A DNA stretch of 64,000 nt, taken from positions 1,155,809 through 1,219,808 of the forward strand of contig JAFLBH010000001.1 in the NCBI GenBank assembly GCA_017303905.1, written 5' to 3'. Source of the DNA: Bacteroidota bacterium. GTDB lineage: Bacteria; Bacteroidota; Bacteroidia; B-17B0; Aurantibacillaceae. Each line of letters starts with the position of its first letter. Within the stretch, counting starts at the first letter, position 1. A program made the translations under genes and the position numbers. The notes under the pieces were generated by a model, which had not been told where the DNA came from, did no database searches, and saw nothing but the letters and a program-made list of their open reading frames with translations. Shown one piece after another: positions 38,056 to 47,451 of this stretch.

Positions 38056-39738
38056 ATGAGAATAAATATGATAAAGAACCGTAAAACCTTAACAGCCATA
38101 TTGGCTATGATTTTGGTTTCTTGTGCCGAAGAGCGCTCTCCGGTTACAGGCTGGGCCTACAATGACCCAACCAATGGCGGTTTTGAAAAAGTTCCTTATG
38201 AAGAACAAGAAACCGGTCCCGGACTTGTACTAATTGAGGGTGGTACCTTTACTATGGGTCGCGTTGAACACGATGTTACTTATGAGTGGAATAACGTTCC
38301 GCGCCGTGTAACCGTTTCTTCTTTCTACATGGATGAAACTGAGGTTAGCAATTTCTCTTATTTGGAATATCTATATTGGACTGCTCGTGTATTCGGACCA
38401 ACTTTCCCGGATATCTATTATAAAGCCTTACCTGATACTTTAGTATGGCGTGAAAAATTAGCTTACAACGAGCCTTATGTTGAATATTATTTACGTCACC
38501 CGGCATACCGCGATTATCCGGTAGTAGGTGTAAACTGGTTACAAGCTAATGAGTTTTGTGCTTGGCGTACCGACCGCGTTAATGAGTTTATCTTAATTCG
38601 TGAAGGTTTATTGGAACACGTTCCAAATCCTTCTGATCAAGATTATTTCAGTACTGAAGCTTACTTAGCGGGTAAATGGCAAGGACAATTAAAACAAAAA
38701 TTACCTTCATTTGATGAGCAAAACCCTGAGCGTGATGTACGCATGGAAGACGGTATCTTTTTACCAAAATATCGTCTCCCAACAGAAGCTGAGTGGGAAT
38801 ATGCTGCTTATGGTTTAATTGGTAACACAATTGGTGAGCGTATCACTGAGCGTCGTATCTACCCTTGGAATGGTCACGGTGTGCGTAATGCAGTTGATGA
38901 ATACATGGGTCAAATCAATGCGAACTTTGTTCGTGGTGCAGGTGACTACATGGGTACTGCAGGTTTCTTAAATGATAACGCCGACGTAACTGCCCCTGTT
39001 TATTCATATTGGCCAAATGATTACGGTTTATATAACATGGCCGGTAACGTATCAGAATGGGTAATGGATGTTTATCGTGCACAAACAATCGGTGATGCAG
39101 ATGAATTCCGTCCTTTCCGTGGTAACGTATTCGTAACTCAACAACGTGATAGTACAACTTTAGTTGGTGGATTAGGTGGCGACATCTTAACTAACGTAGA
39201 TGGCCCGGTTTACCAAAAATTCAAACATAAAGTAAGTACTCCAACTCCGCACGGTGTGAGTGGTGAAGTGACTGAAGCTGTGGATAGCGTTTTAACACGT
39301 ATGACCGGTGCTGCTCCGAATGCTGATGACATGAACGGTAATAAAAACGTTACTGCTGAAGGCAAATCAGATATCCCGGGTCGTGTTCAATGGCGTGAAG
39401 TTTCTTCTGCTATTGCTGCCGATAACTTAGATGAAAGACGTAACTACAAAACTGCTGATTATATCAACTATTTAGATGGTGACGTTCAGTCTAGTATTTA
39501 TTACAACTTAGGTGAAGATGCTTATACGGATATGGCAGATAAATTAATGTATGAGTATGCAAAATCTTCATTAGTGAATGATAAAGCACACGTTTATAAA
39601 GGTGGTAGCTGGAGAGACCGTGCTTACTTCTTAAATCCAGGTACCCGTCGTTATTTAGATCAACGTCAAACTGCCGCTTGGTTAGGTTTCCGTTGTGCGA
39701 TGACTCGAGTGGGTAGTCCGGTTGGAATGGGTAAATAA
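38056..39738 (+). CDS. gldJ: Gliding motility / T9SS lipoprotein GldJ
   Basis: 560 residues. The lipoprotein signal ends in the lipobox 'ILVSC' (Cys23; Cys19 if ATG 38068 is used). The body is a formylglycine-generating-enzyme-like (FGE/SUMF1) domain: 'LVLIEGGTFTMGRVEHD', 'RVTVSSFYMDETEVSNFSY', 'YPVVGVNWLQANEFCAWRT', 'YRLPTEAEWEYAAYG', 'GLYNMAGNVSEWVMDVYRA' and 'GGSWRDRAYFLNPGTRRYL'. Length ~560 and the 'GWAYNDPTNGGFEKV' N-terminus favour GldJ over GldK. GldJ stabilises GldK and is needed for gliding and T9SS activity. Clustering of porU, porV, gldJ and murF is, as I recall, also found in Flavobacterium. FGE-fold Gld proteins are structural, not enzymes. Confidence 0.92.
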   Translation: MRINMIKNRKTLTAILAMILVSCAEERSPVTGWAYNDPTNGGFEKVPYEEQETGPGLVLIEGGTFTMGRVEHDVTYEWNNVPRRVTVSSFYMDETEVSNFSYLEYLYWTARVFGPTFPDIYYKALPDTLVWREKLAYNEPYVEYYLRHPAYRDYPVVGVNWLQANEFCAWRTDRVNEFILIREGLLEHVPNPSDQDYFSTEAYLAGKWQGQLKQKLPSFDEQNPERDVRMEDGIFLPKYRLPTEAEWEYAAYGLIGNTIGERITERRIYPWNGHGVRNAVDEYMGQINANFVRGAGDYMGTAGFLNDNADVTAPVYSYWPNDYGLYNMAGNVSEWVMDVYRAQTIGDADEFRPFRGNVFVTQQRDSTTLVGGLGGDILTNVDGPVYQKFKHKVSTPTPHGVSGEVTEAVDSVLTRMTGAAPNADDMNGNKNVTAEGKSDIPGRVQWREVSSAIAADNLDERRNYKTADYINYLDGDVQSSIYYNLGEDAYTDMADKLMYEYAKSSLVNDKAHVYKGGSWRDRAYFLNPGTRRYLDQRQTAAWLGFRCAMTRVGSPVGMGK

Positions 39739-39760
39739 TTCTGTTAATAAAATAAATATT

Positions 39761-39790
39761 AAACCCTCGGTTGCAAAGCCGGGGGTTTTT
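39761..39790 (+). terminator. Rho-independent terminator of gldJ
   Basis: 10-bp stem with one G-U pair: AAACCCTCGG (39761-39770), 8-base loop, CCGGGGGTTT (39779-39788), then T to 39790. It ends ten bases before the murF ATG, which rules out the longer TTG-started frame for murF. Confidence 0.85.
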
Positions 39791-39800
39791 AATTTGCAGT

Positions 39801-41117
39801 ATGCAAGAAACTCCTATCGAAAAAATTTATGATGCCTTTCTTCAATGCAATCAGAAAATTTGTACAGATACCAGAAAATTAATTGAAGGAAGTATTTTCT
39901 TTTGTTTAAAAGGAGCAAACTTCAATGCGAATGAATTTGCACCAAAAGCACTTGATGGCGGTTGCTCTTATGTGGTTGTTGATGAAGAAAAGTATGTGAC
40001 TAATCCAAAAACTTTTTTTGTTCGTGATGTTTTAACGGCACTTCAACAATTAGCGAACTACCATCGTAAGCAATTATCAATACCGTTTCTTGCCATAACA
40101 GGCAGCAATGGAAAAACAACAAACAAGGAATTAATCAACGCTGTATTATCAAAGAAATATAAAACCCTCTCTACAATTGGAAATTTAAATAATCATATTG
40201 GTGTTCCGTTAACTATTTTATCAATTACCAAAGAACACGAATTTGCTATTATTGAAATGGGGGCAAATCACCAAGGAGAAATTGATGCTCTGTGTAAAAT
40301 AGCAGAGCCTGATTTCGGATTAATTACAAATATTGGTAAGGCTCACCTGGAAGGTTTTGGCGGTATTGAAGGCGTTAAAAAAGGTAAGAGTGAAATGTAT
40401 AAGTTTATCGCAACGAAAGGCGGTAAGATTTTTATTAATGGAGATGATGAGGTTCTTCAGTCTTTAGCTGACGCTAATGATAAAATAACTTATGGAACAA
40501 CACGGTTGTTTGATGTAATAGGGCAGGCGAGCAATACAGATGAATTTGTGAGTTTTAAATGGACAACACGATACGGCGAAAAGGATTGGAGTAAGTTACC
40601 ATTGGTTAAAACAAATATTATAGGGCATTACAATTTTATTAATTTACTCTGTGCTGTTAGCGTGGGAAATTATTTTAAAGTGGAAGATTTGAAGATAAAT
40701 GAAGCTTTGTCTGAGTATACGCCTAACATGAATCGTTCCCAGTTAGAGAAAACAACCAATAATACTTTGATACTTGATGCCTATAACGCTAATCCTTCCA
40801 GTATGAAAGTAGCTATCGAGAATTTCGCGGCTCTTTCATCTGCAAGCAAGCTATTAATTATTGGCGATATGTTTGAGTTAGGTGAGTACGCAGAAGAGGA
40901 GCATAAAAAAATTGTCGATTTAATTGCTGATAAAAAAATAGAAGATGTTATTTTGGTTGGACCTGAATTCTGTAAAGTAGCTCCTTCAAATTTCAAAACT
41001 TTCAAAACAACCAATGAAGCTCTTCAACATTTGAAAGCAAATATTCAAAAAAATAGAACCATTTTAATCAAAGGTTCCAGGGGCATGAAACTGGAATTAT
41101 TAAAGGATACATTATAA
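39801..41117 (+). CDS. murF: UDP-N-acetylmuramoyl-tripeptide--D-alanyl-D-alanine ligase
   Basis: 438 residues. It adds D-Ala-D-Ala to the UDP-MurNAc-tripeptide in peptidoglycan synthesis, in the cytoplasm. Motifs of the Mur ligase family: 'ICTDTRKLIEGSIFFCLKG' (N-terminal domain), P-loop 'AITGSNGKTTNKELI' from residue ~98, 'IGNLNNHIGVPLTIL', 'AIIEMGANHQGEI', 'GLITNIGKAHLEGFGG', and 'LILDAYNANPSSM' with 'ILIKGSRGMKLE' (C-terminal domain). The start at ATG 39801 follows the gldJ terminator. The stop shares one base with the next ATG. Confidence 0.96.
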   Translation: MQETPIEKIYDAFLQCNQKICTDTRKLIEGSIFFCLKGANFNANEFAPKALDGGCSYVVVDEEKYVTNPKTFFVRDVLTALQQLANYHRKQLSIPFLAITGSNGKTTNKELINAVLSKKYKTLSTIGNLNNHIGVPLTILSITKEHEFAIIEMGANHQGEIDALCKIAEPDFGLITNIGKAHLEGFGGIEGVKKGKSEMYKFIATKGGKIFINGDDEVLQSLADANDKITYGTTRLFDVIGQASNTDEFVSFKWTTRYGEKDWSKLPLVKTNIIGHYNFINLLCAVSVGNYFKVEDLKINEALSEYTPNMNRSQLEKTTNNTLILDAYNANPSSMKVAIENFAALSSASKLLIIGDMFELGEYAEEEHKKIVDLIADKKIEDVILVGPEFCKVAPSNFKTFKTTNEALQHLKANIQKNRTILIKGSRGMKLELLKDTL

Positions 41118-41866
41118 TGATAGCAAGCATTTTTCACAGAGGGAAAGAATATAAAACAGATTTTTTTCATCCAATAGACATTTCCTTGCCACTACATTCG
41201 GGTGCCGATTGTGTAAGTGCGTGGTATGTAAAACCAATGCAAATAGAACCGGTTAGAATGGGTGATTGGGTTGGTGATGTTAATCAGGGTGGAAGTGTGA
41301 ATTTCAGAAATGTAACTTTTAATCCGCATGGTAACGGAACACATACCGAATGCGTTGGACATATCAGTAAAGAGTTCATTACGATTAATCAATGTTTAAA
41401 GCGATTTGTTTTTATTGCTGAACTGGTTACAATTTTGCCGGATCAATTAGAGAATGGTGATTTTGTGGTGAGTAAAAAACAACTCGAAATGGCACTAGAA
41501 AACAGTAAGCCGGAAGCTATCGTAATTAGAACCTTAACGAACGGTCCCGCAAAAATGAAAATGCAATATTCAAATACTAATCCTCCCTACATAACCGCTG
41601 AAGCGATGCAGTATTTAAATGATATTGGAGTGGAGCATTTATTATTTGATATGCCAAGCGTAGACAAGGAAGTAGATGGCGGTACATTAGCAGCGCATCA
41701 CATTTTCTGGCAATATCCACATAATACTCAATTACAGAAAACAATTACAGAAATGATTTATGTGCCCAATGATGTTTTTGACGGGACATATATTTTAAAT
41801 ATTCAGATTGCCAGTTTTGAAAATGATGCCAGTCCAAGCAAACCGGTATTATACAAAGTGGTTTAA
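41117..41866 (+). CDS. Cyclase-family (kynurenine formamidase-like) metal-dependent hydrolase
   Basis: 249 residues, cytoplasmic, of the PF04199 cyclase family. The metal-binding motif 'FNPHGNGTHTECVGHIS' corresponds to HxGTHxDxPxH, with Glu instead of the usual Asp. The late 'DGGTLAAHHIFW' matches the second active-site segment. Members include bacterial kynurenine formamidase, but no tryptophan-catabolism gene is adjacent, so the substrate is open. It starts at the last base of the murF stop (TAATG), so translation is coupled. Its stop interlocks with that of the convergent kinase (TTAA, 41863-41866). Confidence 0.85.
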   Translation: MIASIFHRGKEYKTDFFHPIDISLPLHSGADCVSAWYVKPMQIEPVRMGDWVGDVNQGGSVNFRNVTFNPHGNGTHTECVGHISKEFITINQCLKRFVFIAELVTILPDQLENGDFVVSKKQLEMALENSKPEAIVIRTLTNGPAKMKMQYSNTNPPYITAEAMQYLNDIGVEHLLFDMPSVDKEVDGGTLAAHHIFWQYPHNTQLQKTITEMIYVPNDVFDGTYILNIQIASFENDASPSKPVLYKVV

Positions 41867-43020
41867 ATTGTTGTTTGAATTAAAAATTTATAGAACCCGT
41901 TTCCTTTTGTGGGGAAATCGCTTTTAGCATCGATGTTTTCAGAAAGATCTTTTATTAAAGGCAATCCTAACGTATTTCCTGTTGAGAGCTTCTTGAAGTC
42001 AAATCCATTGCCATTATCACCAATCATCAAGCTTACCTGATTTTTATTTGCGCTCAATCCTATGGAGAATTTATAATTTTTGCTGCCTGAATGCGCATAC
42101 TTAAATGAATTAATAAAAATCTCGGTCACCAACAGACCTAAGTGAATAGCGGTTTTGGTTGGCAATGAATGTTCCGTTCGGATAATATTACTTTCAATAT
42201 GGGAGGCTATTTCAGGGTGTGTAGATTTAAATTCCTTTATTAACTCATTCAAATAGTCGGATACATTTACTGAAGTATAGTTTTCTGAATGTGACAACAA
42301 ATCTTGAATCTTCATCATGGAGAAAATTCTTTGTTCGTATTCTTCAAGAATGTTTCGTAATTCGAGTGAATGACTTTGGTTTTTACGAATGCGAAGAAGA
42401 CTAATTAAAATCGAAAAATTATTTTTAACACGATGATTGATTTCTTTGATGAGCAAGTCTTTTTCGTGGAGAGCTTGTTCTAATTTGTGTTGAGCGGCAC
42501 GACGATGGCGTGCTTCCATGTTGGAAGTAAATACCAAAGCAATACTGAATGCAAAAGCTTGTTCTTTATCGGTAAATTCCTTTTCTGTTTTTCCGGTTTT
42601 TTCGAAACACATAACTCCTATGAGCTCACCTTCAATTCGAAGTGGAATATCCATAAGAGAAATAATGTCATTCGGTTTAAGATAATCATCTGTAAACTCT
42701 TCAGTACTCACATGTTCATACGTATTTGGCACTAAAAGAATTTTATTATGATTAATAGCTTTAAAATAGTGTGGGTGTTCCGCTTCTGTTAATACTGAAT
42801 TTTTTTTAAAGGCGCGACTTCTTAAATCGTATTCTCCAACGGAAATGATAGCGGTTTTATCGGCATTGAATAACCAAACACTTATACGCTCAATTTTTAA
42901 AGCCACGAGTATGCGCTTGGAAAACTCAATCATGATATCATCAATATCATCGCGTTTCAAAAAATGTATTTTCGAAATGCTATCGAGTTCCTCTAATAAG
43001 TTGACCGACTTATCAAGCAT
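41863..43020 (-). CDS. Soluble GAF-domain sensor histidine kinase (HisKA_2 type)
   Basis: 385 residues with no membrane segment. An N-terminal GAF domain (~15-165, 'ISVWLFNADKTAIISVGEYD', 'MDIPLRIEGELIGVMCFEKT') is followed by a HisKA_2 box with the phospho-accepting His in 'LIKEINHRVKNNFSILISLL' and an HATPase domain (~280-385, 'LGLLVTEIFINSFKYAH', 'IGDNGNGFD', 'GNTLGLPLIKDLSENI'). The N box has N in 'IFINSFKYA', so it should bind ATP. No response regulator is encoded nearby. The ligand of the GAF domain is unknown. Confidence 0.9.
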   Translation of the reverse strand: MLDKSVNLLEELDSISKIHFLKRDDIDDIMIEFSKRILVALKIERISVWLFNADKTAIISVGEYDLRSRAFKKNSVLTEAEHPHYFKAINHNKILLVPNTYEHVSTEEFTDDYLKPNDIISLMDIPLRIEGELIGVMCFEKTGKTEKEFTDKEQAFAFSIALVFTSNMEARHRRAAQHKLEQALHEKDLLIKEINHRVKNNFSILISLLRIRKNQSHSLELRNILEEYEQRIFSMMKIQDLLSHSENYTSVNVSDYLNELIKEFKSTHPEIASHIESNIIRTEHSLPTKTAIHLGLLVTEIFINSFKYAHSGSKNYKFSIGLSANKNQVSLMIGDNGNGFDFKKLSTGNTLGLPLIKDLSENIDAKSDFPTKGNGFYKFLIQTTI

Positions 43021-43055
43021 AAAAAAATGATGAAATAATTCAACGAGAGGCTAAT

Positions 43056-43085
43056 CAAAAATAAGAAAATTCGAATGAAATGCAA
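43056..43085 (-). promoter_or_regulatory. Consensus promoter of the GAF histidine kinase gene
   Basis: On the minus strand TTG (43085-43083), 19 bases, TATTTTTG (43063-43056), 35 bases before the ATG at 43020. Both elements match. It suggests separate transcription from the upstream kinase gene. Confidence 0.65.
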
Positions 43086-43109
43086 GATAAACTTTACATT
43101 TTAACAGCA

Positions 43110-44618
43110 CTAAAATCTGTTTAGGAGAATTCTAAAAGTAGTCCCGCTGTTTGGTTCACTGCGTAAAACGTAAATTTTACCTTTATGATAGTTTTCGATT
43201 ATTCGTTTACATAAGGAAAGCCCAAGTCCCCAACCACGTTGTTTAGTTGTATAGCCCGGTTCAAAAACTGTTTTGAATTTTGATTTTGGAATACCTTTAC
43301 CTGTATCAGAAATATCAATGGCAATACCTTCCGGAATTTCTTCCACCAGTACGGTAATTTGTCCCTTACCATCCATGGCATCAACCGCATTTTTACAGAG
43401 ATTTTCAATGACCCATTCAAATAAAGGAACAGATAATTGTACATGCACTTCTTTCTGCGGCACAATAACTTCATACTTTACATTTTTAGAAGTACGTTGT
43501 TTTAAATAGTCAGTGGCGTTCTGAATAACCGTACAGATGTTTTCATCTTGCAGCGTTGGTTGAGAACCGATTTTTGAAAAGCGATCAGTAATCGTGTTTA
43601 ATCGCCTGATATCACGATTCATTTCATTCACGATACTTTCGTCGACACCAATACTCCGTAAATGTTCATTCCAGCCGATTAAAGAGGATAAAGGCGTTCC
43701 TAATTGATGCGCGGTTTCTTTACTCATACCAACCCATACCTGATCTTGTTCTGCTTTGCGTGCGGTGCTGAATAATATGTAGGCAATTAATAAGAATAAG
43801 CCGATGACTCCAAACTGTACGTATGGATAATATTTCAACGTAGTAAGCAACTCCGATTCGGCGTAGAACACATATTTTGTGTAACCATCGCCGAGGTCAA
43901 TGGCAATTGGCGGATTTTGTTGAGATAGTTTATCAAGAGTAGCTTTTAAATTTTGTGGTAAAATGGAAATGGAATCAATTTTGTTGTTTTTTTGTAACAC
44001 CACTGTTTTGCTGGAATCAGTGAAAATGACCGGCACATCCGCAGTGTTTACCGTTACTTCATCCAGAAATGATAAAGTTAATTTGTCAAACACCAATTTA
44101 ATATCCGAGAATACTTTACTGTCTTTGTAGTAAAGAAAATTCTTGTGCGTTTTGTAAGTGTTAATGACAACCGGCGCATAACTTTCTTTCATTAAATTTA
44201 ATTGTTCTCTGACGTAAGCGGTGTCGTTTTCTCTGAGAGAATCTAAATTTCTGCTGGCAGAGATTCTGCCCTCTTCATCAGTTAAAATAACAGGAACAGT
44301 GGTGTTATCTTGCAGAACTTTTAATACAAAAGAAATATCACTGTTATAATTCATGCCGGCTAATTGCTTTGTCGCCTCTGCATATAACTCTGCTTTTTTT
44401 CTTTCTTCTAATTTAATTTTTGTGAATAAATCATTGGTGAAACGATAAAGGTTCGCTTTTTTCTCAACGGCCTGCGCCCACAATTTCACTTTGGCTTTTT
44501 CATCATCCGCAATTCTCCGCACCAGGTTATTCGTGTACCACAAGGAGGTAAAAACAATGAGGATAGCCACTACAAAAAGTAGCCACTTCCATTTTTGTTT
44601 CTGCGAATAGATATTCAT
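43110..44618 (-). CDS. Membrane-bound sensor histidine kinase
   Basis: 502 residues. A first membrane segment (~13-30, 'WLLFVVAILIVFTSLWY') is followed by a periplasmic sensor domain (~30-260) and a second membrane segment (~268-285, 'FGVIGLFLLIAYILFS'). The kinase core has the H box 'MSKETAHQLGTPLSSLIGWN', a short dimerisation helix and a HATPase domain ('WVIENLCKNAVDAMDGKGQI', 'IDISDTGKGIPKSKFKTVFE', 'GWGLGLSLCKRIIENYHKGK'). N, G1 and G2 boxes are complete. The Ala-His-Gln-Leu-Gly-Thr-Pro H box differs from the common SHELRTP form. There is no HAMP domain and no neighbouring response regulator. Confidence 0.9.
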   Translation of the reverse strand: MNIYSQKQKWKWLLFVVAILIVFTSLWYTNNLVRRIADDEKAKVKLWAQAVEKKANLYRFTNDLFTKIKLEERKKAELYAEATKQLAGMNYNSDISFVLKVLQDNTTVPVILTDEEGRISASRNLDSLRENDTAYVREQLNLMKESYAPVVINTYKTHKNFLYYKDSKVFSDIKLVFDKLTLSFLDEVTVNTADVPVIFTDSSKTVVLQKNNKIDSISILPQNLKATLDKLSQQNPPIAIDLGDGYTKYVFYAESELLTTLKYYPYVQFGVIGLFLLIAYILFSTARKAEQDQVWVGMSKETAHQLGTPLSSLIGWNEHLRSIGVDESIVNEMNRDIRRLNTITDRFSKIGSQPTLQDENICTVIQNATDYLKQRTSKNVKYEVIVPQKEVHVQLSVPLFEWVIENLCKNAVDAMDGKGQITVLVEEIPEGIAIDISDTGKGIPKSKFKTVFEPGYTTKQRGWGLGLSLCKRIIENYHKGKIYVLRSEPNSGTTFRILLNRF

Positions 44619-44694
44619 AGTTCGATAAACTCAAACAAGTTAATATAAATGTACTCTCAAAAAGCTTAACGTACAAATCAAAGATTTAGTATAT

Positions 44695-44718
44695 AAAAAA
44701 ACCCCGTATAAACGGGGT
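44695..44718 (-). terminator. Rho-independent terminator of fabI
   Basis: 7-bp stem ACCCCGT (44701-44707), loop ATAA, ACGGGGT (44712-44718), followed on the minus strand by seven T (plus-strand A run 44695-44701). It lies 24 bases past the stop. Confidence 0.8.
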
Positions 44719-44742
44719 CTTCTTAATTTATGGGGTCGGTAA

Positions 44743-45555
44743 TTATTTACTTATCATGTTTAATTGTTCCTGACTAACACCGGTGGTGCTGTAACCGCCA
44801 TCGTGGTATAAGTTTTGCATGGTAACCATACGGGTTAAATCAGAGAATAAGCTTACGCAGAAATTAGCACAGTCATCAGCGCTTGCATTTCCTAATGGTG
44901 ATTGCGCTTCTGCAAAATCATAGAATTCGCTGAATCCTTTAATACCGCTGCCCGCTGTTGTTTTAGTAGGAGATTGAGAAACTGTGTTCACGCGAACTTT
45001 CTTTTGTTTACCATAGTGGTAGCCAAATGTGCGTGCAATACTTTCTAACATTGCTTTAATGTCAGCCATGTCAGTATAAAACGGATAGGCTTTTTGTGCC
45101 GCGATATAACTTAACGCAACAACTGATGCGTGTTCATTTAAGGCATCTAATTTGTGAGCAGCAGCTAACATTTTATGGAATGATAAAGCCGATACATCAA
45201 TACCTTTATTATAAAAATCGTAATTCAATTCGGTATACGGAATGTTTTTTCGGATGTTTACGCTCATACCGATAGAGTGGAGTACAAAGTCAATTTTCCC
45301 GCCTAAAACATCCATACTCTCAGTATAAAGTTTATTTAAATCATCCATATTGGTTGCATCTGCAGGAATGATTTTTGAACCGGTTTTTTCCGCCAGTTTA
45401 TTAATCTCACCCATACGCATCGCAATTGGAGCATTGGTTAAAGTAAAGGTGGCGCCTTCTTCGTGACAACGTTGTGCAACTTTCCAAGCAATGGAGTTTT
45501 CGTCTAATGCACCGGTAATGATACCACGTTTGCCTTTTAATAAATTGTATGCCAT
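44743..45555 (-). CDS. fabI: Enoyl-[acyl-carrier-protein] reductase (NADH)
   Basis: 270 residues, catalysing the last step of each fatty-acid elongation cycle. N-terminal 'LLKGKRGIITGALDENSIAW' is the FabI form of the NAD-binding loop. The catalytic Tyr and Lys are in 'YPFYTDMADIKAMLES' (Y-x6-K), and 'VRVNTVSQSPTKTTAGSGI' is the substrate loop. The usual 'S.GP..T.A' of FabI is replaced by 'SQSPTKTTA', as in a divergent Bacteroidota subgroup. The gene is monocistronic, with a -7 box and its own terminator. Confidence 0.93.
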   Translation of the reverse strand: MAYNLLKGKRGIITGALDENSIAWKVAQRCHEEGATFTLTNAPIAMRMGEINKLAEKTGSKIIPADATNMDDLNKLYTESMDVLGGKIDFVLHSIGMSVNIRKNIPYTELNYDFYNKGIDVSALSFHKMLAAAHKLDALNEHASVVALSYIAAQKAYPFYTDMADIKAMLESIARTFGYHYGKQKKVRVNTVSQSPTKTTAGSGIKGFSEFYDFAEAQSPLGNASADDCANFCVSLFSDLTRMVTMQNLYHDGGYSTTGVSQEQLNMISK

Positions 45556-45575
45556 AATGTGTTTTTTTAGTTGTA

Positions 45576-45583
45576 CAAATATA
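45576..45583 (-). promoter_or_regulatory. Candidate -7 box of fabI
   Basis: TATATTTG on the minus strand, a perfect match, 20 bases before the ATG; no TTG at the usual distance. I saw no FapR-like palindrome beside it. Confidence 0.45.
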
Positions 45584-45612
45584 CTATTATTCTGATTCCT
45601 TAAAAGATGATT

Positions 45613-47271
45613 TTAGTTCTGATTCAAGAGGTCTTTTGCATTCTTAATGGCCGATGCACTCGGATTGCTTGTGCTCAACATCTTCGCGATTTCAACCACA
45701 CGCTCATCTTTACTTAATTGTTTAATGTGAGAGATGGTTTTATCTTTTTGGTCATTCTTATATACAAACAAATGGAATTGTCCTTTACTCGCAATTTGTG
45801 GTAAATGTGTAATGCTTATCACTTGCATTTTTTCACTCATCTCCACTAAAATTTGTCCGATTTTATCAGCCACATCACCACTTACGCCTGTGTCGATTTC
45901 GTCAAAAATAATTGTTGGTAATGCTTTTTTCGCTGCCATGATAGACTTAATACTCAACATTAAACGCGATAATTCCCCGCCGGAAGCTACCTTATGTAAT
46001 TCTTTGAAATCACTTCCTTTATTGGCGCTGAATAAAAATTTAATCTGATTTAGTCCGTAGGCATTGAAATCGTTCGTAAGCTCTAATTCCATTTTAAAAT
46101 TTGCATTGGGCATACTTAAATTGGAAAGTATGGATTTAATTTCTTTTTCAAGCGATGGAATAGAGGCGTTGCGTTTTTTGTTTAAGTCAGCGGCAATTTG
46201 CTGTAAATCTTTTTTCAGCAAATCAATTTCTTTACGCACTTTTTCTATTTCATGCTCCAGTGATCCGAACCTTTGAAGTTTTTCTTCTATCTCAGATTTA
46301 ATGCTGATTAATTCCTCTTCTGATTTGGCGTTATGTTTTTTAAGAAGACGGTTAAGTTTATCGAGTTTGGAATTTACTTCTTCCAGTTTAGCCGGGTTAT
46401 AATTGATTCCGGATTCAGTATCTAAAATGTCATTCGAAAATTCTTTCAATTCCAGATATAAACCATTCGCTTTTTCAAACAAGGTTTTATACGTATCGCC
46501 AAATTTCGACAACTGATTGAGTTGTTGTTTCACTAAAGCAAGTGCCGACAATATATTACTTTCTTCTTCCGAAATAAGTGCCGCTGATTTTAAAAGTCCG
46601 GACTTGATGTTTTCAGCGTTTTCAAGTGAAGCACTTTCCTCTTCTAATTTTTTTAAATCACCTACCTCAATGGTGATTTCTTCTAATTCATTAAAAAGAA
46701 ACTGATAGTAATCCAAATCTTTTTTGGCTTGCGCTTCCTGCTCTTCTAACGTATTTAATTGTTTTTTCTTCTGATTAAAAGCCGCGAATTGTTTTTTGTA
46801 TTGCTGAAAAATGGAATGAGTTCCGGCTACGCTGTCGATAACATCAAACTGAAAAACGCTTTCATTCAACATCAATGTTTCATGTTGCGAATGAACATCC
46901 ACCAATTTTTCTCCTAACTGTTTTAAAACAGTAATATTTACCGGTGTGTCATTAATGAAGGCACGCGATTTTCCTTCCGGATTTATTTCTCTTCTTAAAA
47001 TGGAGATATCTTCGTAATCGAGCTCATTGCTTTCAAAAAAATCATTGAGCTTGTAATTTTGTAAGTCGAACTCCGCCTCAACAACACATTTCTTTTTCTT
47101 ATCCTGCAAAACCCCAACATCGGCACGGGCACCCAAAACAAGCGATAAGGCTTCCAGAAAAATGGATTTACCGGCTCCGGTTTCGCCGGTTACAATAGCC
47201 AGATTTACAGGAAAATTCACTTTTACCTCTTCAATGAGAGCGTAATTACTGATGTTTAATTTCTTAAGCAT
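45613..47271 (-). CDS. recN: DNA repair protein RecN
   Basis: 552 residues, an SMC-like ATPase acting early in double-strand-break repair. The N-terminal 'LKKLNISNYALIEEVKVNFP' and Walker A 'VTGETGAGKSIFLEALSLVL' are followed by a central coiled coil (~155-370, rich in Glu/Lys/Leu) and a C-terminal ABC signature 'VASGGELSRLMLSIK'. Walker B 'PTIIFDEIDTGVSGDVADKI' and the H-loop 'VISITHLPQIASKG' complete the ATPase. Length is standard. The gene is divergent from rpoD; no SOS-type operator was recognised upstream. Confidence 0.96.
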   Translation of the reverse strand: MLKKLNISNYALIEEVKVNFPVNLAIVTGETGAGKSIFLEALSLVLGARADVGVLQDKKKKCVVEAEFDLQNYKLNDFFESNELDYEDISILRREINPEGKSRAFINDTPVNITVLKQLGEKLVDVHSQHETLMLNESVFQFDVIDSVAGTHSIFQQYKKQFAAFNQKKKQLNTLEEQEAQAKKDLDYYQFLFNELEEITIEVGDLKKLEEESASLENAENIKSGLLKSAALISEEESNILSALALVKQQLNQLSKFGDTYKTLFEKANGLYLELKEFSNDILDTESGINYNPAKLEEVNSKLDKLNRLLKKHNAKSEEELISIKSEIEEKLQRFGSLEHEIEKVRKEIDLLKKDLQQIAADLNKKRNASIPSLEKEIKSILSNLSMPNANFKMELELTNDFNAYGLNQIKFLFSANKGSDFKELHKVASGGELSRLMLSIKSIMAAKKALPTIIFDEIDTGVSGDVADKIGQILVEMSEKMQVISITHLPQIASKGQFHLFVYKNDQKDKTISHIKQLSKDERVVEIAKMLSTSNPSASAIKNAKDLLNQN

Positions 47272-47451
47272 TTCGGCTAAAGTTCAGAAATATTAGCCAT
47301 TTTCGGCAAGGGATATTATTAACAGAAGGTTTTATTTTACTCAGATAAGGTAGGGTTTGGCTCATTTTGTTAAAAACCGGTTAATTATTTATGTAACCAT
47401 CGCCCGATTTTAACGTAATAAATAGAGTTAAACCTATAAAAATCAAACCAA

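Noticed and set aside
39771..39800. TTG start for murF
   Set aside because: It lies in the loop of the gldJ terminator; ATG 39801 fits the family.
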